DNA of 64,000 nucleotides from Gammaproteobacteria bacterium (GTDB taxonomy: Bacteria; Pseudomonadota; Gammaproteobacteria; JAJPIJ01), in the NCBI GenBank assembly GCA_022071965.1, contig JAJVIQ010000001.1, positions 62,001 through 126,000 of the forward strand, in the 5' to 3' direction. The notes beneath the pieces are model-generated. The model was not told the origin of the DNA and searched no databases. It saw only the letters and a program-made list of their open reading frames with translations. How positions within the stretch are numbered: position 1 is the stretch's first letter; every line of letters begins with the position of its first letter. Positions 57,620 to 64,000 of the stretch are shown here, one piece after another. Position numbers and translations under genes: made by a program.

Positions 57620-58584
57620 TCAAACGCATCGGCCGGCGCGATGCGCCTCGTCAGTCCGGTGTCGCGCTCATCACCGCCCTGATCGTGGTGTTCCTCGCCA
57701 CCGCCGCGGCGGTGGCGATGTCGGAGCGACAACTGTTCGATCTGCGCCGCGCCGAGAACCTGCAGCGTCTCGACCAGGGCATGCTCGCGATCAAGGGGGC
57801 CGAGGCATGGGCCCAGGGGGCGCTGCGTGCGGACCTTCTCGCCAATGCCGGCACGGCGCGCGCGGGCCGGCCGTGGATCCTGCCCACGACGGAGATCCCG
57901 GGCGGCACGGTCAGCGCCGAGATCCGCGATGCCGGCGGCTGCTTCAACGTCAACAACCTCGTTGATGGCGCCGAGCCCAGCGCCGCCGACCTGGAGCGGT
58001 TTCGCCGGCTGCTACTCGCGCTGTCGATAGATCCCAAGCTTGCCAACGCCGTGCTTGACTGGATCGACGCAGACTTGAACACTACCTTGCCAGGCGGCGC
58101 GGAGGATGACTACTACACGCGACTCGATCCGCCCTATCGAAGCGCCAACCGTCCGATCGCTTCGCTCGGCGAGCTGCTCAAGGTCAACGGAATGGATGCA
58201 CGAACGCTCGAGCGCCTGCGGCCCTATGTCTGTGCGCTGCCCGGGCGCACCACGATCAACGTGAACGCGGCCAGCACGCTTGTGCTGATGAGCCTCGCCG
58301 AGGGTATCAGCAAATCCACCGCGGTATCGATCATCGCCATGCGCAACAGCCGCCCGTTCGCACAGGTGGAGGACTTCCTGAAGCGCCTGCTGACGGTTCA
58401 GGTCGAGGTGTCGCCCGATAACCTCGATGTCCAGAGCCAGTACTACGAGGTACTCGGCCGGGTGAAAGTTGGCAGGGTGGAGGTGCGTGCCGCCACGCTG
58501 ATGGCGCGTTCGGATGCGGGCGTGCAGGTCGTCTCGCGGCGTCTTGGCGACGAGGACCTGACGACGGTGGATGCGAATGAGTGA
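57616..58584 (+). CDS. gspK: Type II secretion minor pseudopilin GspK
   Basis: The 322-residue protein has the start SGVALITALIVVFLATAAAV, without Glu at the usual fifth mature position, and the late KVNGMDARTLERLRPYVCAL with INVNAASTLVLMSL (helix-hairpin-helix-like). GspK caps the tip and blocks further addition. The GTG overlaps the gspJ stop by 4 bp, and the 3' end overlaps gspL. Confidence 0.94.
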   Translation: MIKRIGRRDAPRQSGVALITALIVVFLATAAAVAMSERQLFDLRRAENLQRLDQGMLAIKGAEAWAQGALRADLLANAGTARAGRPWILPTTEIPGGTVSAEIRDAGGCFNVNNLVDGAEPSAADLERFRRLLLALSIDPKLANAVLDWIDADLNTTLPGGAEDDYYTRLDPPYRSANRPIASLGELLKVNGMDARTLERLRPYVCALPGRTTINVNAASTLVLMSLAEGISKSTAVSIIAMRNSRPFAQVEDFLKRLLTVQVEVSPDNLDVQSQYYEVLGRVKVGRVEVRAATLMARSDAGVQVVSRRLGDEDLTTVDANE

Positions 58585-59761
58585 GGCAGTGCTGATCAGA
58601 CCGGCGGGTATCCCGGATGTGTGGGAATGCGCCCGCCTGGCCGTCGATGCGGCGAAAGGCGCCGCCCGCGGGTCGCTCGAGGAGGTCGCGCGGCTCTGCC
58701 GCGGCCAGCGCGTGGTGGCGCTGGTGCCGGGCACCGCCGTCACGCTGCACCACGTGCAGGTGCCGGCGCGCAGTGCGAGCGAGATCCGCATGGCGGTGCC
58801 GTTCGCGCTCGAGGAGCAACTGGCGGGCAAGATCGAGGGTCTGCATTTCGCCATCGGGCCGAAGGCGGCCGACGGCATGGTGCCGGTGGCAGTCATGAAC
58901 GGTGACGCCCTGCGCGCGTTTCTCAAGCCGCTGCAGGAGGCCGGCATCACGCCGGACGCGGTGCTGCCGGAGCCGCTGGCCCTGCCCTGGACAGACGGCA
59001 CGCGCAGCGTACTCATCGATCATGGCAATGCCATCGTCCGCACCGCCATCACCGGCGGGTTCGCGATCGAGGCAGGGCTTCTGCCCTCCGTATTGCAGCG
59101 CTTCGGTGATGCGCAGGCGCCGGTCAGGCTCTGGCATGACCCCGAATCGGTGTCCGCCGCGGAGGTGGCGAAGATCGCGGCGGAAATGGGCAAGCCCGTG
59201 GAGCAGCAGGTTCTGCCACCGGTGCTCGCCGCCGTGTTCGCGCAGGCGCTGCACAGTCAACCGTGCAATATCGACCTGCTGCAGGGCGAGTACCGGGCAC
59301 GGAAGGGCGGGGCACTGCAGCGATTCCTCCCGGCGATTGTGCTTGCCCTGGCGGCCCTGCTTGTCCACCTCGGATGGTCGGGCTGGGATCTGTATGCACT
59401 GAAGCGCACGACTGCGGACCTGGATCGTCGTAGCGAGGAGCTGTTTCGCAAGGCCTTCCCGGAGGTCAAGCGCGTGGTGAACATGGATGCCCAGGCCGAT
59501 CAGGCCCTCGCCGCCCTGCGCAGCGGCTCCGGCGCCGGCGACTTCCTCGATCTCTATGCGCAAGCGGCCTCCGTGCTGCAATCGACGCCCGGTTTGGAGA
59601 TCGACAGCATCATGTTCAGGGATGGGCAGCTCAGCCTCGCGGTCCGGCCGGGCGATAAGGCGGCGATCGGACAGATCGCCGAACGGATCGCGGCGGCCTC
59701 TGGCGTGCCCACGACGGTGCAGGACGACACGCGGATCGTCATGCATGGAGGCGCCCCATGA
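58571..59761 (+). CDS. gspL: Type II secretion assembly protein GspL
   Basis: The 396-residue inner-membrane protein has an actin-like cytoplasmic domain (1-245; ALVPGTAVTLHHVQVPARSA) that holds the GspE ATPase, one membrane helix (about 252-270, FLPAIVLALAALLVHLGW) and a periplasmic ferredoxin-like end. The start overlaps gspK by 14 bp and the end overlaps gspM by 4 bp. Confidence 0.93.
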   Translation: MRMSEAVLIRPAGIPDVWECARLAVDAAKGAARGSLEEVARLCRGQRVVALVPGTAVTLHHVQVPARSASEIRMAVPFALEEQLAGKIEGLHFAIGPKAADGMVPVAVMNGDALRAFLKPLQEAGITPDAVLPEPLALPWTDGTRSVLIDHGNAIVRTAITGGFAIEAGLLPSVLQRFGDAQAPVRLWHDPESVSAAEVAKIAAEMGKPVEQQVLPPVLAAVFAQALHSQPCNIDLLQGEYRARKGGALQRFLPAIVLALAALLVHLGWSGWDLYALKRTTADLDRRSEELFRKAFPEVKRVVNMDAQADQALAALRSGSGAGDFLDLYAQAASVLQSTPGLEIDSIMFRDGQLSLAVRPGDKAAIGQIAERIAAASGVPTTVQDDTRIVMHGGAP

Positions 59762-60243
59762 GGGAATGGTGGGAGAATCTGGCGGAGCGGGAGCGGCTGT
59801 TGCTGTCCATCGGTGTGCTGGTGCTGGCGTCGTTGCTGGCATACCTCTTTGCCGTGGAGCCACTGCAGAACGAACTGAAGTCGGCGACCGCGGAGCGTGA
59901 CGCCAAGATCACGCTGTTCCACAGACTCCAGAACGCCGCCGCGCAGGCCGATGACCTGCGGGCGCAGCAGGTCGTGGCGGGTTCCCTGCCGGACGGCGCT
60001 GATGCGCAGACCCTCGTGCGGGAGAGCGCCGCGGCGGCAGGGTTGGAAGAGCAGGTCAAGGATCTCGGTTCCGGGGAGGCCGGCGGCGTCCGGCTCAGCC
60101 TGGAGGAGGCGCGGTTCGACACGGCCTTGCTCTGGCTGGCGACGCTGCGTCAGCAATATGGGCTGCGAGTTGAAACGTTCAGCGCCACGCGCGGCTCGGA
60201 GCCCGGCAATGCCGACATCGACCTCACGCTTGGTATTCGCTGA
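59758..60243 (+). CDS. gspM: Type II secretion assembly protein GspM
   Basis: The 161-residue protein has a short cytoplasmic start (MREWWENLAERER), one membrane helix (about 14-33), a coiled-coil-like stretch (LQNAAAQADDLRAQQ) and a periplasmic domain. GspM partners GspL in the inner-membrane platform. It is the last gene of the plus-strand gsp run; no gspN or gspC follows. Confidence 0.92.
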   Translation: MREWWENLAERERLLLSIGVLVLASLLAYLFAVEPLQNELKSATAERDAKITLFHRLQNAAAQADDLRAQQVVAGSLPDGADAQTLVRESAAAAGLEEQVKDLGSGEAGGVRLSLEEARFDTALLWLATLRQQYGLRVETFSATRGSEPGNADIDLTLGIR

Positions 60244-60258
60244 GCTCCCTGGCCACCT

Positions 60259-60279
60259 CGCCGACGCCCGGCGTTTCTT
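60259..60279 (+). terminator. Weak terminator-like hairpin after gspM
   Basis: CGCCG and CGGCG arms with an ACGCC loop are followed by TTTCTT, just after the gspM stop and before the convergent gspF. The stem is short. Confidence 0.35.
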
Positions 60280-60401
60280 CCTGAGGATGCGTCGCCTGTT
60301 GTCAATTCGCTGAACGGTCGCGCAGCCGCTCCCCGCCGCGGATCCTCAGAATCGACCCGTCACTGACGGAGTAATGCCACCGAGACCCGGCACCCCGGCG
60401 G

Positions 60402-61619
60402 TCACACGAGCGTGTTGAGGTCGAAGATGGGCAGCAGTATGGCGACTACGATCAGGCAGACGACGACGCCCATGGTGAGGATGAGCAGCGGCTCCAGCAG
60501 CGCCAGCAGCGTCTGCAGCGTGGTCTGCACGTTGCGCTCGTGCGTGCGCGCCGCCGTCTCCAGCATGGCCTCGAGATTGCCGCTCGCCTCGCCATTGGCG
60601 ATGAGGTGCGCCGTGAGAAGCGGGATGCGCTTGGTCTGCCGTATCGCCTGGTGCAGGGAGACGCCCTCGTGCACGTTGGTGGCAGCCGTCGCGATCGCCT
60701 CGCGCATGGGCACCATCACCAGCGCCTTGGAGGTGATGCGCAGCGCCTCGAGCATCGACACGCCGCTCTGAAGCAGCACCGACAGGGTGCGTGCGAAACG
60801 CCCGGCGTCGGCCTCGCGCAGGACCCGGCCGACGATCGGCAGTCCCATCAGAAACAGGTGCCAGCGCCTGCGCGGGGCCGGACGCTTGACGATATGCTTG
60901 AAGATGACGAATGCGCTCACCGCCGTGAGCAGCACGTACAGCCCCCAGTGCTTGACGAAATCGGCGACCGCGATGAGGCCCACCGTCAGCAACGGCAGCT
61001 TCTGGTCCATGTTCTCGAAGATCTTCACCACCTCCGGCACCACGTAGGTGAGCAGGCCGGCGATGACGAGCACCGCGACAATCGTCAGGATCGCCGGATA
61101 GAGCATGGCGAGCTGAAGCCTCTGCCGCATCTGCTGCTGATCCTCGATATAGTCCGCAAGCCGTTCGAGGATCATTCCGAGGCGCGGCGACTGCTCGCCG
61201 GCGCTGACCGTGGCGGTGTACAGCTCGGGGAACACACCGGGCATGGTCTGCATGGCGTCGGCGAGACTCTGGCCTTCCAGCACGCGCGCGCGCACCTCCA
61301 TCATCACGCGCCGTGTCGCTGCGTGCTCGGTCTGCTCCGAGGCGGCGTAGAGCGCATCGTCCAGCGGCAGGCCGGATCGAATAAGCGCCGACAACAATCG
61401 GGTGAGCATCGCGAGGTGGTCTCCGCGCAGGCGCGGCGAGAACAGCTTGAACCCGCCCTTCTTGGCGGTCGTCTTGCGCTGCGAGAGTTCCGCAATCGTG
61501 AGCAGCGTGAGGCCCTGCTGCCGGATCTGCTGGCGCACCATCCGATCGCTGTCGCCTTCCAGGACGCCGCGGCGGCGGCGACCGGCGGTGTCCAGCGCCA
61601 CGAATTCATACGCGGGCAT
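60402..61619 (-). CDS. gspF: Type II secretion inner-membrane platform protein GspF
   Basis: The 405-residue protein has the start YEFVALDTAGRRRRGVLEGD, two repeated GspF domains and three membrane regions (about 165-190, 215-240, 375-400). LSALIRSGLPLDDALYAASE and LSVLLQSGVSMLEALRI mark the two repeats. It links the ATPase to the pseudopilus. It follows gspE by 89 bp on the minus strand. Confidence 0.95.
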   Translation of the reverse strand: MPAYEFVALDTAGRRRRGVLEGDSDRMVRQQIRQQGLTLLTIAELSQRKTTAKKGGFKLFSPRLRGDHLAMLTRLLSALIRSGLPLDDALYAASEQTEHAATRRVMMEVRARVLEGQSLADAMQTMPGVFPELYTATVSAGEQSPRLGMILERLADYIEDQQQMRQRLQLAMLYPAILTIVAVLVIAGLLTYVVPEVVKIFENMDQKLPLLTVGLIAVADFVKHWGLYVLLTAVSAFVIFKHIVKRPAPRRRWHLFLMGLPIVGRVLREADAGRFARTLSVLLQSGVSMLEALRITSKALVMVPMREAIATAATNVHEGVSLHQAIRQTKRIPLLTAHLIANGEASGNLEAMLETAARTHERNVQTTLQTLLALLEPLLILTMGVVVCLIVVAILLPIFDLNTLV

Positions 61620-61708
61620 CGGGCGTGGCGGGCGTTCGTATGGAGCGGAAAGGCGCGGGAGCGTTGAGGCGTGACGTCATGGCATGGCTTCTTGGCAGAG
61701 GCCGCGCG

Positions 61709-63205
61709 TCAGCTGTCGCGAATCACGCGCAGGACTTCCTCGGGCGAGGTGATGCCGGCGAGCACCTTGTCGCGGCCGCAGTCGCGCAGGCTGCGGGTGC
61801 GGATGCGGGCGCGCCCTTCCAGGGCGTGCTCGGTTTCGCCGTCATGGATCATGCGGCGGAATTCGTCGTCGACGATCACCAACTCGTAGATGCTGGTGCG
61901 GCCGCGATAGCCTGTCTGGTTGCAGAGCGAGCAGCCTTTCGCCTGGAAAAGTTTCGGGGCGGCGAGATGCGGAATGGTGAGCGCGTTGAGCTCGCTGATG
62001 GGGCCGCGCCAGGGCTCGCGGCACTGCGTGCAGAGAACACGCACCAGCCGCTGCGCCAGCATGCCGATAAGGCTCGAGGCGAGCAGGAAGGGCTCGACAC
62101 CCATGTCGCGCAGACGGGTGACGGCGCCGATCGCCGAGTTGGTATGCAGGGTCGAGAGCACGAGGTGACCGGTGAGGCTCGCCTGCACGGCAATCTCGGC
62201 GGTCTCGAGATCGCGGATCTCGCCGACCATCACCACGTCGGGGTCCTGGCGCAGGATGGCGCGCAAGCCGCGCGCGAAGGTGAGCTCGACCTTGGTGTTC
62301 ACCTGCGACTGCGCGATACCATCCAGATAGTATTCGATCGGATCCTCCACCGTCATCACGTTGCGGCTCGCGTCGTTCAGGCGCGAGAGCGCGGCATAAA
62401 GGGTGGTTGTCTTGCCGGACCCGGTGGGGCCGGTCACCAGCAGGATGCCATGCGGGCGGCGGATGAGTTCGTCGATCGACGCACAGGTCTGCTCATCCAT
62501 GCCGATTTCTTCCAGCCGCAGCCGTCCCTCCTGCTTGTCGAGTATTCGCATGACCACGCGTTCGCCGTGGCCGCACGGAAGCGTCGAGACGCGCACGTCC
62601 ACCGGCCGGTTGGCGATGCGAACGGAGATGCGGCCGTCCTGCGGGAGGCGCTTCTCGGCGATGTCGAGCTTGGCCATGATCTTGATGCGCGAGCAGATAA
62701 GCGGCGCGATGAGCCGCGGCGGCTCCAGCACCTTGCGCATCACGCCGTCGACGCGGAAGCGCACGGCAAGCCGGCCCTCGAACGGCTCGATGTGAATGTC
62801 CGAGGCGCCCTCGCGGATGGCCTCGGAGAGCATGGCGTTGATGAGGCGGATGATCGGCGCTTCGTCGGCGTTCTCCAGAAGGTCGGTGGGTTCTGAGAGC
62901 TGCTGCGCGGCGGTGGAGAGGTCCAGTTCATCGCCGATGTTGGCGACCATTTGTTGGCTTTGGGTTGATTGCTCCTCGAAGCTCCGCTGCAGCATCTGGT
63001 CGAAACTGCCGGCGTCGACCTCCACGAGTCTGAATGGGCGGCCGAGCAGGCGCCGCAGCTCGAGCAGGGCCTGCGCGGGGGTATCGGCCTTGCAGGTCAC
63101 CTGCGGCACCCCCGCCTCGCCTTCGGCCACCAGCACGCCGTGCCGCTTCGCGAAGGCGAAAGGCAGTCGCGTGAATTCATGGGTGTACGGGGCGTCGGTG
63201 GTCAT
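61709..63205 (-). CDS. gspE: Type II secretion ATPase GspE
   Basis: The 498-residue ATPase powers pseudopilus assembly. It has the N-terminal docking domain, Walker [16 protein letters not shown] (about 256-270), the Asp box [11 protein letters not shown], Walker [13 protein letters not shown], and a zinc-binding four-Cys region (CTQCREPW and [12 protein letters not shown], about 392-430). Length and motifs are complete. It is cytoplasmic, held at the membrane by GspL. Confidence 0.96.
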   Translation of the reverse strand: MTTDAPYTHEFTRLPFAFAKRHGVLVAEGEAGVPQVTCKADTPAQALLELRRLLGRPFRLVEVDAGSFDQMLQRSFEEQSTQSQQMVANIGDELDLSTAAQQLSEPTDLLENADEAPIIRLINAMLSEAIREGASDIHIEPFEGRLAVRFRVDGVMRKVLEPPRLIAPLICSRIKIMAKLDIAEKRLPQDGRISVRIANRPVDVRVSTLPCGHGERVVMRILDKQEGRLRLEEIGMDEQTCASIDELIRRPHGILLVTGPTGSGKTTTLYAALSRLNDASRNVMTVEDPIEYYLDGIAQSQVNTKVELTFARGLRAILRQDPDVVMVGEIRDLETAEIAVQASLTGHLVLSTLHTNSAIGAVTRLRDMGVEPFLLASSLIGMLAQRLVRVLCTQCREPWRGPISELNALTIPHLAAPKLFQAKGCSLCNQTGYRGRTSIYELVIVDDEFRRMIHDGETEHALEGRARIRTRSLRDCGRDKVLAGITSPEEVLRVIRDS

Positions 63206-63367
63206 GCGGATGCGGAACGGGTATGGCCCGAGACCTGAGAATAACGGCAGGGAAGGGCCGTTGTCAGCAGACTGGCGTCGTATGTTTGCGGGCGCGCATG
63301 GCGAGGGCCATGCTGCGGGCCCGGGACGAGCAGTGCGCCCGCCCGAAAAGGGTCGCGAATCGGGGTT

Positions 63368-64000
63368 TCAATTCCGGCGGGATGAGAGGAAGCCGGGGAC
63401 CCGGGGCTCTTCGCGCTTCGGCTCGGGTTCCTCCGGCACGCCGCCGGGGCCGGTCGATTCGGCGACGGGGAAGGCGGCCGAGGTGGCGGCGCGACTCGCA
63501 GCGCGGGTGTCAACCGGCGCGGGCTGTGGCACGCTCGCCGACGCGGGCACCGGTTCAGCGATCGCGAAGGTGCGGGCGGAATCGGCGGCGGTGTCTGCTG
63601 TCGCCGCCGCCGCGCCGGTGGCGGCGGGGCTGGCCGACAGCGGCGGCGCCGACAGCCGCAGCTCCTGGCCCTGCCCGCCAGGCGGCAGCGGTGCGGCCGC
63701 ACCCGGCGGGGCGTTCAGGTACTGCTCCTTCTGCAGACTCTGCACGGGCGGCGGCATCTCGCCATCCCTGAGTTGCGGCATGGAGTACGCCGGCAGCTTC
63801 GGTGCCTGTACGTCGGGCAGCAATTGCACGTGATTGAACGGCTCCACGAGTTGCTTGTCGCGGATCAGGCTGTATTTGCCCATCGTCAGGTTGTTCGCCG
63901 TGATCATGTCGCGAACGATGGTCGGTTGCAGGAAAACCATGAGGTTGGTCTTCGCCACGTCGCTGCGGCGATTGCGGAATGCGTTGCCGATGATCGGGAT
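63368..64000 (-). CDS. gspD: Type II secretion secretin GspD, C-terminal part (partial)
   Basis: The frame enters at the window edge and encodes the end of the secretin gate domain: IPIIGNAFRNRRS, then KTNLMVFLQPTIVRD, the last beta strands of GspD. A C-terminal extension rich in Pro and Ala (about 120 residues, PPLSASPAATGAAAA) follows and ends RRN. Such extensions often bind a pilotin. The start and most of the protein lie beyond 64000. gspE begins 162 bp downstream of its stop. Confidence 0.93.
   Translation of the reverse strand: MPIIGNAFRNRRSDVAKTNLMVFLQPTIVRDMITANNLTMGKYSLIRDKQLVEPFNHVQLLPDVQAPKLPAYSMPQLRDGEMPPPVQSLQKEQYLNAPPGAAAPLPPGGQGQELRLSAPPLSASPAATGAAAATADTAADSARTFAIAEPVPASASVPQPAPVDTRAASRAATSAAFPVAESTGPGGVPEEPEPKREEPRVPGFLSSRRN

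Overview
The window is 64 kb of GC-rich bacterial chromosome with dense coding, short spacers and frequent stop/start overlaps. Gene content and order (rplU-rpmA-obg-proB, rpsT back to back with murJ, ribF-ileS-lspA-ispH followed by type IV minor pilin genes, ispB next to tRNA-Pro, nadC/ampD/ampE, leuC/leuD, an acrR-acrA-acrB unit with a near-canonical AcrR operator, type II secretion) point to a gammaproteobacterium. Two PEP-CTERM-like proteins and an mtdA/fchA pair (C1 transfer on tetrahydrofolate/methanopterin) suggest an environmental lineage with exopolysaccharide-linked surface proteins and methylotrophic or formate-assimilating capacity. The species cannot be named from the sequence alone.

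Layout. 1-2.7 kb: a gene start leaving the window, two convergent PEP-CTERM-like secreted proteins and a perfect 59-bp tandem duplication. 2.7-3.8 kb: tRNA-Pro(CGG) and ispB. 4.0-9.9 kb (minus strand): a six-gene operon that is the most unusual locus here. It encodes a TPR-like protein, a receiver-like protein, a Hanks-type kinase fused to a COG2229-like GTPase, two roadblock/LC7 proteins and a FIST protein. 10.1-20.6 kb: housekeeping (L21, L27, Obg, ProB, S20, MurJ, RibF, IleS, LspA, IspH). 20.7-27.7 kb: minor pilin operon with pilY1 as its first gene. 28-31 kb: a Fur-family regulator lacking the usual Cys pairs, tRNA-Thr(CGT), an unrecognised protein and a Sel1-SPOR protein. 30.8-32.6 kb: divergent mtdA and fchA. 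32.7-39.8 kb: nadC, ampD, ampE, lpxH, an RNA-processing type metallo-hydrolase, a Sel1 protein and an acuI/yhdH-type reductase. 39.9-45.8 kb: leuC and leuD separated by a pseudokinase gene and a membrane kinase-like/TPR gene. 45.8-48.7 kb: LysR regulator, tRNA-Val(CAC), gltX, tRNA-Ala(GGC), tRNA-Glu(TTC). 48.7-50.1 kb: sparse region with one secreted protein of unknown family. 50.1-55.3 kb: acrR-like repressor and RND efflux pump. 55.5-64 kb: type II secretion genes gspG-M (plus strand) facing gspF-E-D (minus strand), gspD running off the window.

How the genes may work together. The 4-9.9 kb operon has the parts of a small-GTPase switch: a GTPase, roadblock proteins as possible regulators or partners, a kinase on the same chain, a FIST sensor and a receiver-like protein. 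It resembles the actinobacterial conservons (kinase, roadblock, winged-helix protein, COG2229 GTPase), with a Ser/Thr kinase in place of the histidine kinase. The second kinase locus, inside leuCD, uses the same kinase subfamily (AIKE-F/Y-P signature) but with degraded catalytic residues. Start codons were chosen from ribosome binding sites and family length where these differ from the longest open frame.
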